From Metridium senile (lineage: Eukaryota > Cnidaria > Anthozoa > Actiniaria > Metridiidae), in assembly GCA_949775045.1 (NCBI GenBank), contig OX459100.1:10762331-10826330 (forward strand): a DNA stretch of 64,000 bases, given 5' to 3'. The notes below the pieces were generated by a model. The model was not told the DNA's origin. It saw nothing but the letters and a program-made list of their open reading frames with translations, and made no database searches. Position numbers and translations under genes: made by a program. Positions 43,245-53,954 of the stretch are shown here, in pieces (position 1 is the stretch's first letter; each line of letters starts with the position of its first letter).

Positions 43245-43611
43245 ACCCGGACTTGGGTGCATGATTATGTGTCGTCTGTGCATCGGTGAGAAAGCCATCA
43301 ATGTCAGCGTAAATACGAAGCGATCTCTCAATTTAAAAGTGCAGTATATTGAATTCATATCACAATCGTTAGTTATTGAAAAGTTAATCGGTACCTGCGT
43401 TCATCATTGTCATCAAAACACAGTGTATTAGAGCGCATATATGAACATATCTAGCAATCAAAGTGGTCTATATATTAAATCCATAACATTAGGTAAACAT
43501 TGAATCTTTTTGTTTTTACAGCGGTATATTTTCTTTGAGATAACTTTGCAGTGCTAGTTCCAGACGTATTTTCTCTTGCTCACCTTGCTTCGCCAAAGCT
43601 TTCTATTGATC

Positions 43612-44537
43612 ATGAACGCAAGTGAGAAATGCCTTCAAGTGTTTGTCGGAGTGATCGACAGGAATTCTGAAGCGTTCAAAAACGTATTCATAGCCAATGC
43701 CTTAGCAAATACAGCACTGTCCATTACGGCGACTTTCGGGAACGGACTCACCATCTTTGCCCTCTTGACATCCCAGAACCTACAAACGCCATCTTACTTA
43801 CTGATCACAAGTTTGGCGTTCACGGATTTACTGATTGGACTTCTTTACCATCCATATTTCGCTGTGATTAGTGCATTGTTTGCGGTAGATGGCAATTTCC
43901 AAGCAAAATGCATAAAGGACATGTTTGTCCTTCTTTTTTTTATCTTCTTTTACTTCTTGGAGGCGTTTCAACTTTCATGAATTTGATCATAAGCATCGAC
44001 AGGTATCTGGCGCTGAGTCTTAGACACCGATATAGAGTTCTCGTCACCAAGAAGCGAGTTCGTATCGCCATCGTAGTTGGATGGATGGCCAATCTTATCT
44101 TGGTGTTCTTTTCGATCTTTCCGAACTTTATGCAGGTTCCAGATTTTCTTGTTTTACAATGTTTCGAAGTAATATTGTTAACACTTACCTCTGTTTTGTA
44201 CATCAAGTCATTCCTTACCCTTCGTCGCTACACATCACAAGTCCAGGCCCAACAACCCAACCCGTTACATGGTAACTTTGATGTTGTGAAATACAAGAAA
44301 ACCTTGAAGACGATGGTCGCCATATTGGGATGTTTTTTGGTGTGTTGTATACCTATAACAATTGCGGTTATTTCTGATCATGTCTCTGATACATCCAATG
44401 CTCTTTTAGCTTCTTTTATAGTAGGTTATCTTATCTTTGGTGCTAATTCCAGCATCAATCCAGTCATGTATATCACAAGGTTTACAGATATTCGACAAGG
44501 ATGTAAAAACATCCTGAGAAAGCTGACTTTCCGTTGA
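43612..44537 (+). pseudogene. B3: B-type GPCR with a one-base homopolymer frameshift
   Basis: Codons 1-108 read as in B2 with several changes (ALANTALS, NGLTIF). In a T-run at 43934-43941 one T is missing, so the frame shifts in TM3 and stops at 43980. The correct frame resumes at once (FYLLLLLGGVSTFMN, IDRY) and runs to 44537 with NPVMYITRF and RQGCKNILRKL. The lesion is in an 8-T run, so an assembly or read error is a real alternative. The poly(A) signal seen in B2 is changed to CAACAAAG here (~44699). Confidence 0.8.
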
Positions 44538-45386
44538 TTTCAGAAAGTTGGCATTTTAATTGACGATAACTCACTCTCAAAAAAGTCATCCCTTCGAGAC
44601 TAGTACACATGCACTAGGTGAAAAATCACTGCAACTTTCAATGCCCTTGTTGTGACTCGTTGAATTTATATTGTATTATTTGATTATGTTTGTCTCCGCA
44701 ACAAAGTATTTTCCTCTGCAACAAGTCGCACATATTGAATCTGGTTTGAGTTCGTGCCTCCTATTGCAGCGACAAATAGATGCAATATTCACATGTCACA
44801 GTAAATTGTCGTCGCGTGTGAACAGCCCTTAAAAACGCCAAGATGACAGAAACAATATAATTCTGTTTTTAGATATAGCAAACCATCCTATTCTGATGTA
44901 TATACTTTGAGTAGATCGACTTAAGTTAGAAAGTGTAAAAATACCTTTTAGCACGTATGTATGCATGATGGAAACAAAATACTTTACTTTGGCACCTGGT
45001 AACAGAGCATTTACACAGCTTTTGTTGATGAAAACTGATTGAAGTTGTCGATTTAGTGATCGTCCTCCAGATGAATTGAATGTTTATTATATTTTACAGT
45101 AGTCGTGATTTATTACATCACATTGTTGTTATTAATCTTTTAATTATGAGTATGTTTTTAATAAAGTCCAGTATGATGTTATTTGATCAGTCTATTATTT
45201 AAAAGTTAATGATCTTTATGGGACCTATTGGAAAAAACGCTTTGTGTTCATATTTTATTACCCCAAAAATATTGATTGATTGATTGATCTTCGTTGTATA
45301 TGACTATGATAGATTTGTTTTGAGATGATATTGCAGCGCCAGCCAGAGACGTCCTTTCGCATTCACACCAAAGCTTTCTATTGATC
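44538..45386 (+). promoter_or_regulatory. B3-A3 spacer and A3 5' module
   Basis: Holds the uninterrupted target CAGCCCTTAAAAACGCC of the 3.76-kb transposon (about 44823-44840), then the shared receptor 5' block. No gene. Confidence 0.45.
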
Positions 45387-46269
45387 ATGGAAGCAAGCGA
45401 GCAATGTGATTTTTTTAGTGCACGAGTGTTCACCAGGAACATTGAAGCATCCAATAACGCATTCATAGCCAACGCCTTAGTCAACGCAGCGTTGTCCATT
45501 ACGGCGACTTTTGGGAATGGACTCATCATCTTGGCCATCTTGAGATCCCAGAACCTCCAAACGCCATCGTACTTACTGATCACAAGTTTGGCGTTCACGG
45601 ATTTACTGATTGGACTTGTTTATCATCCATATTTTGCTGTGGTTAGTGCATTGTTTGCTGTAGATGGCGATATCCAAGCGAAATGCAGGGAAAGCATATA
45701 TATCCAAATATTCTATTATCTTCTTTTCATTCTTGGAGGTGTTTCATCTTCCATGAGCTTATTCATCTGGCGCTGAGTCTTAGACACCGATATAGAATTT
45801 ACGTCACCAAGTTTGTATCGTCATCGTAGCTGGATGGCTGGCCAATCACGTCGTTGCTTACTTGTTTTTAAAGTTTTCGTACCAACATGTACAATACTGG
45901 TACATAACATTTCTTGCACTAACGTCTGTTTTCTACATCAAGTCGTTCCTAGCCCTTCGTCGTTACACATCACAAATCCAGGCCCAACAACCCAACCCGT
46001 TACATGGTAACTTTGATGCTGTGAAATACAAGAAAACCTTGAAGACCATGGTCGCCATATTGGGATGTTATTTGGTGTGTTGTCTACCTGTGATAATTGC
46101 AATATTTTCTCGTAAACGATCTATTCAAAATGATCCCCCCTTAGCTTTTGCTATAATTGGTTTCCTAATGTTTGGTGTTAATTCCAGCATCAATCCAGTC
46201 ATTTATCTGACAAGGTTTCCAGATATTCGACAAGAGTGTAAAAACGTCTTAAAAAAGGTGACATTTTGA
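45387..46269 (+). pseudogene. A3: A-type GPCR with two deletions
   Basis: Retains the TM2-TM3 region missing in A1 and A2 (LIGLVYHPYF, AKCRESIYIQ, like D), so it shows the ancestral A layout or a D conversion. A 16-base deletion at ~45766 (TTCAT joined to CTGGCG) removes the DRY codons and shifts the frame. A 7-base deletion at ~45811 (ACCAAG joined to TTTGTATCG) shifts it again. TM5 to tail is open (45862-46269) with NPVIY and ends KKVTF. Confidence 0.88.
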
Positions 46270-46528
46270 TGATTTGGGAAAGTTAAGGAGCATGACATCA
46301 ATGTGGTAAAAGACCCATATATAATTGTTGTTATTACTCATTTAATTATGAGTATGTTTTTAATATAGTTCAGTACGATGTTATCTGTTCAGGGTATTAT
46401 TGAAAAGTTAATGATCTTCGAGGTAAACAGATGTTTGTAAATGACAATGATAGATTTGCTTTGATATGATATTGCAGTAGCCAGCCAGAGACGTCCATTC
46501 GCATTCACACCAAAGCTTTCTATTGATC

Positions 46529-46800
46529 AGGGAAGCAAGCGAGCAATGTGATTTTTTTAGTGCACGAGTATTCACCAGGAACATTGAAGCGTCCAATAAC
46601 GTATTCATAGCCAAATCATTATAGTCAACGCAGCATTGTCCATTACGACGACATTTGGGAATGGACTCATCATCTTCGCCTTCTTTAAAAAAGTCCAAGA
46701 ACCTCGATCCAAACGCGATCTTACTTACTGATCACAAGTTTGGCGTTCACTTAGATATTGATTGGGCTGGTTTATTTTCCATACTTTGCTGTAATCAGAA
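46529..46800 (+). pseudogene. A4: short dead A-type receptor head
   Basis: The start codon is AGG instead of ATG (GATCAGGGAAGCAAGC). Residues 1-90 are recognisable but with indels (CCAAATCATTATAGTC, TTCTTTAAAAAAGTCC). Nothing of TM3 onward. The 5' module upstream is shortened (46320-46528). Confidence 0.8.
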
Positions 46801-46924
46801 ACAATGGTACATTTAAAAAAAAACAGTTTTCAGTATTAAATATGGTTTTGTTTTGCGCAAGAGACCGTATATATTGATTGAAAATATTGTCAATTTACTG
46901 ATAGTCATCCAGATGAACTTAAAA

Positions 46925-47262
46925 TTTATTTATTTATTTTATTTTAAACAATATTTATACAGGAATGTCTTATTTAGCATAGCTAGTTTAAGTAGAACCC
47001 TGTTAAAGAAATAATAAATACATTAAATAAATAAGATACAAAACAGAGCTGGCTATTAAGTTATGATAAAGATAAAAGATCACAACTAAGTGCGTTTGAA
47101 ATGCCGTTTGCAAGACATTTTGAAATTTTGCAGATTTTTCATTTGTTGTATAATATTAAGGGGCAAAGTGTTATAACTTGCAGCACCATTATACTTGAAG
47201 CTTTTTTGAAATTTAGATGTTTTGGCCTTTAACCATGCTTTATCTTAGTCGTGTTTTATTAC
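46925..47262 (-). mobile_element. Probable LINE 3' end in the F upstream spacer
   Basis: Read on the minus strand, an A/T-rich tail (AAATAAAATAAATAAAT) lies at 46925 preceded by TTTAACAGGGTTCTACTTAAAC, a style common at cnidarian LINE 3' ends. It interrupts the usual receptor spacer between CCAGATGAA (~46917) and TAGTCGTGTTTTATTAC (47247). Confidence 0.4.
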
Positions 47263-47269
47263 ACCACAT

Positions 47270-47490
47270 TGTTGTTATTAATCTGTGAATGATGAGCATG
47301 CTTTTAATAAAGTTCAGTACGATGTTATTTGTTTAGGATATTTTTGAAAAGTTAATGAACTTCGAGGTAAAGAGAGATGTTTGTAAATGACAGTGATAGA
47401 TTTGCTTTGAACATGTTGAAATCATATTATAGTGCCAGCGCAAGACGTCGTTTCTCATTCAAACCTTGTTCGGCAAAGCTTCCATCGACC
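47270..47490 (+). promoter_or_regulatory. F 5' module
   Basis: Shared receptor 5' block, with CTTCCATCGACC before ATG like the E genes. An in-frame ATG upstream (47380) would add 38 residues with no counterpart in siblings, so the start at 47491 is chosen. Confidence 0.45.
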
Positions 47491-48399
47491 ATGAACGCAA
47501 GTGAGCAATGCTTTTACATATTTACACGAGTGTTAAGCAAGGATATGGAAGCGTTCAAAAACGTTTTCATAGCCAACGCCATAGTCAACGCAGCGCTGTC
47601 CATTACGACGACTTTTGGGAATGGACTCATCATCTTCGCCATCTTGAGATCTCAGAACCTACAAACGCCATCTTACTTACTGATCTCAAGTTTGGCGTTC
47701 ACGGATTTACTTGTTGGGCTTGTTTATCATCCATATTTTGCTGTGGCTAGTGCATTGTTTGCAGTGGATAACAATTTTCAAGTAAACTGCATCAAGGACG
47801 ACGTGTTTGTTGGGACAATCTTATATCTTCTTTTACTTCTTGCAGCTGTTTCAATTTTTATGAATTTCTTCATAAGCATCGACAGATATCTGGCGCTGAG
47901 TCTTAGACACCGATATAGAATTCACGTCACCAAGAAGCGAGTTCGTATCGTCATCGCAGCTGTATGGCTGGGCAATCTCGCTCTGGTTTACTTGTTCTTA
48001 ATGTTTCCGAACATTATAAAGTATTTCGAATTTGCATGGCTTACCATTACCTCTGTTTTCTACATCAAGTCGTTCCTAACCCTTCGTCGTTACACATCAC
48101 AAGTCCAGGCCCAACAACCCAACCCGTTACATGGTAACTTTGATGTTGTGAAATACAAGAAAACCTTGAAGACCATGGTCGCCATAATGGGATGTTATTT
48201 GGTGTGTTATCTACCTGGGTTAATTACACGTTTTTCTCGTGAAAATACACGATCTATTCAAAGTGTTGACATAGCTTTTTCTATAATTGGTTACCTAATG
48301 TTTGGTGTTAATTCCAGCATCAATCCAGCCATTTATCTGTCCAGGTTTCCTGATATTCGACAAGAGTGTAAAAACGTCTTGAAGAAGGTGACATTTTGA
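47491..48399 (+). CDS. F: intronless class A GPCR
   Basis: 302 residues, last plus-strand receptor of the array. MNASEQCFYIF; GNGLIIF; SSLAFTDLLVG; cysteine in VNCIKDD (AKC in siblings); TM3 LLLLLAAVSIFMNFFISIDRY; TM4 AAVWLGNLALVYL; short outer loop; loop-3 core QAQQPNPLHGNFD; CYLP; NPAIYLSRF; tail KNVLKKVTF without the usual final Arg. N-terminal half resembles E and the C-terminal half resembles A and C (RENTRSIQS), so it is another mosaic. Undamaged. Confidence 0.92.
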   Translation: MNASEQCFYIFTRVLSKDMEAFKNVFIANAIVNAALSITTTFGNGLIIFAILRSQNLQTPSYLLISSLAFTDLLVGLVYHPYFAVASALFAVDNNFQVNCIKDDVFVGTILYLLLLLAAVSIFMNFFISIDRYLALSLRHRYRIHVTKKRVRIVIAAVWLGNLALVYLFLMFPNIIKYFEFAWLTITSVFYIKSFLTLRRYTSQVQAQQPNPLHGNFDVVKYKKTLKTMVAIMGCYLVCYLPGLITRFSRENTRSIQSVDIAFSIIGYLMFGVNSSINPAIYLSRFPDIRQECKNVLKKVTF

Positions 48400-48880
48400 T
48401 GATTTGGGAAAGTTAAGGAACTTGGCATCAATGTGGTTAAAGACCCATTCAACTTGCCAACATGGATAATGCGAAAGACTGAATTTTGTGGACCATGAAA
48501 ATCGCACATTTAGACATTTTGATATCATTTACGATGTGCGTGGATATATTCGCTCTGACTAAATCGTTTAGCGTTTTGTTTTGTTTGTTTTCTCGTATTA
48601 CGACTGAATGCGAGTGAAATAAAACACTCAAGTCAAAAGAAAACAACGCAAAGGATGCTGGTAATTGACCATGGGTCTTTTTATGGTCATAGCTACTACA
48701 GCATAAACGAAGTTAACTTGATGATGTACAGAAGTAATGTGGTGAAACTGTATTTAATGAAAAGTAATAAGTAGTGAATATTAAGTAAAAAGATATGACA
48801 AACACTTCTCTGATTGCCTGGAAAAAAAAAACTTCAAACTTTCGCAGTGACATCAGATATATGACGAGCCAACGACAGGT
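48400..48880. other. F downstream region
   Basis: Short F-type 3' block (GATGATTTGGGAAAGTTAAGG, shared with A3), then unique DNA with AAATAAAACAC near 48617. No gene seen. Confidence 0.4.
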
Positions 48881-50157
48881 GACGCAGAAAGAACACCTCC
48901 CATTAACCTAGCAGAAGCTAAATTCCAGGAACTGAAGCAGAAGCTTCTGAATTTCAACATTCACTTCGCAACAAGTATGCTGTTCCTAAATACCTCTGTT
49001 AGAAGTCGACTCACATATTCAGCAGAAACATGGAATCTAACCACTGCACAAGAATCAATAATCAACAGCTGCTACTACGATATGCTTCGAAGAATACTCA
49101 AAAATGGCTATGCAAGGAAATTAAGTGTGAGAGACAAAGATAATGACATCATAGACAAAGACAGTGTAGACGACGTTGATCATTGTGATCGATATCGATA
49201 CTCTAGAAGTCGACTCACATATTCAGCACAAACATGGAATTTAACCACTGCACAAGAATAAGTAATCAACAGCTGCTACTACGATATGCTTCGAAGAATT
49301 ATTCAAAAATGGCTATGCAAGGAAATTTAGTGTGAGAGACAAAGATAATGACATCATAGACAAAGACAGCGTAGACGACGTTGATCATTGTGATCGATAT
49401 CGATACTCTATAAGTCGACTCACATATTCAGCACAAACATGGAATTTAACCACTGCACAAGAATAAGTAATCAACAGCTGCTACTACGATATGCTTCGAA
49501 GAATACTCAAAAATGGCTATGCAAGGAAATTAAGTGTGAGAGACAAAGATAATGACATCATAGACAAAGACAGCGTAGACGACGTTGATCATTGTGATCG
49601 ATATCGATACTCTAGAAGTCGACTCACATATTCAGCACAAACATGGAATTTAACCACTGCACAAGAATAAGTAATCAACAGCTGCTACTACGATATGCTT
49701 CGAAGAATTATTCAAAAATGGCTATGCAAGGAAATTTAGTGTGACAGACAAAGATAATGACATCATAGACAAAGACAGCGTAGACGACGTTGATCATTGT
49801 GATCGATATCGATACTCTAGAAGTCGACTCACATATTCAGCACAAACATGGAATTTAACCACTGCACAAGAAAGAAAAATCAACAGCTGCTACTACGATA
49901 TGCTTCGAAGTATACTAAAAAAATGGCTATATGCAAGGAAATTAAGTGTGGCAGACAAAGATAATTCCGATCTCCTCTGCATCTGCAAAACCACTTCAAT
50001 AACTGAATTTACTAATATATTACAGGCAAGATATCTAGCACATATCAGCAGACGAACAAACCGTAATACAACCAAACAGCTTCTATTCAACGTGGACAAG
50101 TATACGAAGAAAGGTCAACCAAACAAAACACTAGAAGATAGAGTGTTAAGAGCCTAG
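48880..50157 (+). mobile_element. RTE-like reverse transcriptase C-terminal relic
   Basis: Reads FQELKQKLLNFNIHFATSML then RSRLTYSAETWNLT, INSCYYDMLRRIL, and at the far end LLCICKTTSITEFTNILQARYLAHISRRTN and KQLLFNVDKY. This is the C-terminal region of RTE-type endonuclease/reverse-transcriptase proteins. Its middle is expanded fivefold as 205-bp tandem units. Stops and frame changes make it dead. Confidence 0.75.
49001..49965. repeat. 205-bp tandem repeat within the RT relic
   Basis: Unit starts (AGAAGTCGACTCACATATTC) at 49001, 49205, 49410, 49614 and 49819. Each of the first four carries RT-derived sequence plus a ~75-bp segment (GATAATGACATCATAGAC to CGATATCGATACTCT) that interrupts the RT reading. 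The fifth leaves out this segment and continues into normal RT sequence. Units 2 to 4 are nearly identical. Confidence 0.9.
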
Positions 50158-50198
50158 AGGCCGATAGCAGCCGACGAGTTCTTCACAAAAGACATTAA

Positions 50199-50330
50199 GG
50201 GGCCGTTTACATGGAGATAGGGTACCCCTCCTAGCAGGGCTAACTCTTTTGTTTGAGAGTCCCCAGAGAAAAGAAAACAATAAGAGTTAGCCCTACACCT
50301 AGGGTAAACCTATCTCGTGTAAACAGCCCC
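50199..50330. mobile_element. 132-bp MITE (GGGGCCGTTTAC family)
   Basis: Inverted ends GGGGCCGTTTACATGGAGATAGGGT and its complement (TATCTCGTGTAAACAGCCCC). Inner arms AGGGCTAACTCTT and AAGAGTTAGCCCT. Left flank TTAA, right flank TAAG. Confidence 0.75.
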
Positions 50331-51263
50331 TAAGAAAGAGTTCTAGATATGGTCCTATGGACTACTCAAAATCTACCTATATTGATAGAGTTAAACTCAT
50401 AGTGGCCTGGTCTATGGACTATCATATATAAATATATATATATACTCAACTGTATTTTAATCAAATATTCTTAGCAAATACGAACAGTATCGATTTTCAA
50501 TTGATCTAAACAGTGTTATAAAATACTCATTTCAAATCACGTAGTTAGATCGTTTGAGGCGCGAATTTTATGAGAGCACACAACAAACGCGTATCATGTT
50601 GGCAAATTAGTATTTTATAAAAGAACTACACGCACCTAGTGCGTTTACTCAGGCTACGTCATTGTAGTTGTAGTTGTGGTTGTGGTTTACCCGTGGCATT
50701 ACGTCATGTGTAATCTCGACACAACGATAGACCCATAGATAGAAAAGGTAAACCTAGACTCAGGCTCCCCTGCGGGGCAGCCTGAGTAAATAGAAAGCTT
50801 GCTTTCTGTGCTGTATGCTGTTATAAAGCACTTGGGGATTGTCAGAACACTCGAGAAGTGTTCCCTTAACAACTGCTTCATAACTGCACACAGAACGCGC
50901 GCGCGTTTTTTATTCAGTTCTTAAACATATGATTTAGACTGTTGTGTTTTTCTTGAAATTTCTCCTCTTTTCTTGTCTTTTTCTTCTTCATAGATTCACT
51001 AATCACAAAACGGAACATATATAGAAGATATTACGCGGCTTTGCGAAGATATGAAGTTTCAATTTCAATGTTATTTACACTATTTACTAATTTACATTAG
51101 TTAAAAGTATATTTTACAGTTACATAGTTAATAAGGAAATAATTTACATATATATATAATCTGTAAATAAAATGTTTCTGATAAATTTATCTCCATTTAT
51201 TTACATATCAGCGGATAAAAGAAGAAAAACAAAATGGCGTCATCGCTATCTTCACTACAATTT

Positions 51264-51342
51264 CCCTCCCAGCCGTTTTTAGTCTCGCTCCATTCAAGAG
51301 GACTGTAGGAGAATGGAACGATACTAAAAACGGCTGGGAGGG
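51264..51342. repeat. 31-bp-stem hairpin
   Basis: Arms CCCTCCCAGCCGTTTTTAGT and ACTAAAAACGGCTGGGAGGG are perfect complements. The stem continues through CTCGCTCCATTC / GAATGGAACGAT with mismatches, leaving a ~15-base loop. A very small MITE or a transcribed hairpin are both possible. Confidence 0.6.
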
Positions 51343-52542
51343 AGAAGATATGGAAAATGTATCCCTCGTATTCCGGATGTAATTTCGTATGAAAGTAGCA
51401 CTCATGTCTCTACGATAAAATTAATAACGCGCCAACACGTTATCTTCACAGTTTATAGAATTAATTAAATACAGTACGAAGCCTACCCGTCTGGAAAATT
51501 AGCTTCGACTAAAGAGACTTAACATAAGATTACCAATGATTTTTTTAACACATAGCCCTAAATATTATATAAGAAAACTACATTGTAAATTATCGTAATT
51601 ACGTCATTATTATATGTATATCAGTAACTTTAATTAATATAGAGATTACTTCATAGAAAGTGCGACGTACAGATTTATACTCACGAGTGAGCAAAACACA
51701 AGACTAACTGAAGATTTTACGAAGGGTTTTTTGTTTTCGTGTGGTTATGTATAAGCAAATTTCTCGTGTATTATTTAACAAGGGAAAGGAAACAACTAAT
51801 GCAATGTGTTAGGGAAATGTAAGCACTAACTTTCCACGAACTTCAAACGCCGGTAAATCTCCAATGATTTTATTGTATACACAACCGTCTTCCGATCGTG
51901 CGCAGTGCGTTTTTCACCAGTGTCCTCACGAGTGTCAAAACAAGAACGAGCGAGGAACAAGAGATTGAGGCGAGTGAGTGTTTTTAATACACAACGAGTG
52001 ACTTTAAATCCGTACAAAGCACTTTCTATGTTGTGATCTATTTAAATTAAACTCCGAAGAATGTTCACCGGAGTATAATTTTTATATAGCATTTCCTAGC
52101 AACGACGGAGAAATGTTTTTTTCTCTGACTCAGGTTATTAACACTACCTCATTAAGACTATATGCTCTTCATTATTTATTGATATTTTTTAATTAAATTT
52201 GTTGTTCCCTTCAACTTGATATAACTTTAATATAATGTAATTATAATGTAATGTGTGCAATATAAAACTAAATTTAATTAAATTTAAAAAAAAGATTATT
52301 AAATTGAGAGAATAATTGGAAAAAGTCCACCTGCTCGTTGCAACAAGAATATTAGCAATAGATCTAGAACAGTTTGTTTGAATACCTTGTTTAAAGAGTA
52401 AATTGAAAACCACTACAAAATGGGACAAATTTTGATTTTGAAAACGCGTGTTTGCAGATCATGACGCAAACATCAAATAAATGATATATAATCTTGGAAA
52501 AAGATGAATTGGTATTCACCGCAAATCTAAGTAGTTGTTAGT

Positions 52543-52720
52543 GAAATAACTGAGCAAATCGATGCATCCATAGTTACTCACTGCAAAAACGACTCAGTAG
52601 TGGATACTCAAATGACTGAGTAAATCCATGCATCCACAGTTCCTCACTGCAAAAAAAAAAACACTGAGTAGTGCAGTGACTCAAATGACTGAGTAAATTG
52701 ATTCATACATAGTTACTCCA
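52543..52720. repeat. ~75-bp imperfect tandem repeat
   Basis: Units of ACTGAGTAAATC.ATGCATCCA, AGTTACTCACTGCAAAAA and ACTGAGTAGTG repeat about 2.4 times, with an A-run expanded in the second unit. Confidence 0.65.
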
Positions 52721-53030
52721 TTAAAGAAATAGACAATTTTAATTTCCATTTTGTTGCTAGTATTCTTCCACTCCAGTTCTCGTATTTCTGAGAATCTTAT
52801 CAGAAAATCAACGTTTATGCTGGTAATAATCAGCAATAGTACCATATTCGACTTTAAAAGTCACAAGACGTATCACTTACAATGCCATGTTTCCTTTGGT
52901 ATTCTTGTTACTTATAGAATCTTGCCAGACAAATGTCAACGTTTATTCTCGAGTAATCATAAAAAAAAAACATTACAAAATCTTCCCGCTGACCGTCTAC
53001 AATGCTTTCGGAAACCACAGACTTCCAGAG

Positions 53031-53954
53031 TCAACAAAGACTCAATTTGTTCAAAACTTTTCTGCATTCTTGTCGAATATCTGGAAACCTTGTTAAATAA
53101 ATGACTGGACTGATGCTGGAATTGGCACCAAACACGACAAAACTAATGATCATTGCAGCAACATTGTATTTAGTTTGTGCTCTGGGAGAGACAGTCAGTA
53201 AAGAAACGCCGCCAGTTATAGAACACACCAAATAACATCCCAATATGGCGACCATGGTCTTCAAGGTTTTTCTGTATTTCACAACATCAAAGTTACCATG
53301 TAACGGGTTGGCTTGTTGGGCTTGGACTTTGGATGTATAACGATGTAGGGTTAGGAACGATAATATATAGAATGTACAAGTTAATATGAATACCACAATT
53401 CCCACTACGAACTGGAATAAATATCTAGATTTAGAATACCTAGGTAAGAGGCTTGACAAATACATAAAACAAACTTCAGCAAGCCATCCAGCTACGATGG
53501 CGATACGAACTCGCTTCTTGGTGACGTGAATTCTATATCGGTTTCTAAGACTCAGCGCCAGATATCTGTCGATGCTTATAAGAGCGTTCATAACGATGGA
53601 AACTCCAGCTAGAAAGATGTTCAGTGTAAGAAATGTCGGCCCGGACAAGTCCAAATCGCAAATCGTTTTGAACTCCTTCCTAAGAAACAGCACATAGATG
53701 AATACAAAAGAAGGACAAAAGAGAAGTCCTACAAGAAGATCTGTGAATGCCAAACTTGTGATCAGTAAGTAAGATGGCGTTTGCAGGTTCTGGGATCTCA
53801 AGATGGCGACGATGACGAGCCCATTTCCAAGAGTCGCAGAGATCGACAGAACCACGTTAAAGAAGATGCTTATGATGAGCACTGGGTAAAAGAAGTTGTA
53901 ATGATCAAAGATTTGTGTTGCGAACGGTCCTATGCAGTTCTTACTTTCATTCAT
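53031..53954 (-). CDS. G: divergent inverted class A GPCR with SPxxY
   Basis: 307 residues from the ATG at 53954 (MNESKNC, aligned to MNAS of the array). TM1 TLGNGLVIV, TM2 LAFTDLLVGLLF, a cysteine in TICDLD, TM3 ending SIDRYLAL, loop 2 LRNRYRIHVTKKR, TM4 AGWLAEV, a longer TM4-TM5 region (LLPRYSKSRYLF), loop-3 core QAQQANPLHG, TM6 CSITGG (the proline of the C-x-x-P motif replaced), TM7 SSISPVIY (N-to-S), tail DIRQECRKVL. Clearly family, but the most divergent copy, and inverted relative to the array. No break. Two altered TM6/TM7 switch residues suggest changed activation behaviour (inference). Confidence 0.9.
   Translation of the reverse strand: MNESKNCIGPFATQIFDHYNFFYPVLIISIFFNVVLSISATLGNGLVIVAILRSQNLQTPSYLLITSLAFTDLLVGLLFCPSFVFIYVLFLRKEFKTICDLDLSGPTFLTLNIFLAGVSIVMNALISIDRYLALSLRNRYRIHVTKKRVRIAIVAGWLAEVCFMYLSSLLPRYSKSRYLFQFVVGIVVFILTCTFYILSFLTLHRYTSKVQAQQANPLHGNFDVVKYRKTLKTMVAILGCYLVCSITGGVSLLTVSPRAQTKYNVAAMIISFVVFGANSSISPVIYLTRFPDIRQECRKVLNKLSLC

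Larger units (their letters stand above)
40040..43480. repeat. Tandem repeat array between E2 and B3, heavily invaded
   Basis: Same units as after D1, at 40050-40486, 42776-42835 and 43245-43480. Interrupted by the second TTAA element (40490-42775, itself invaded) and the third GATGTACTCG element. Confidence 0.7.
50331..53030. other. Gene-poor AT-rich interval
   Basis: No convincing gene on either strand. It holds an inverted pair TTTACTCAGGCT (50647) / AGCCTGAGTAAA (50780), a 31-bp stem hairpin (51264-51342), a CGCGCGCG run near 50895, and a 75-bp imperfect repeat at 52543-52720. The last ~290 bp (52741-53030) lie 3' of the minus-strand receptor and include TTATTTAACAAGG just downstream of its stop. 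Confidence 0.5.

Noticed and set aside
47377..47490. Upstream in-frame extension of F
   Set aside because: Adds 38 residues with no counterpart in siblings and covers the shared 5' block; the start at 47491 aligns with the family.
51826..52017. 63-codon minus-strand frame
   Set aside because: No recognisable motif, no paralogue in the window and an isolated position in AT-rich DNA.
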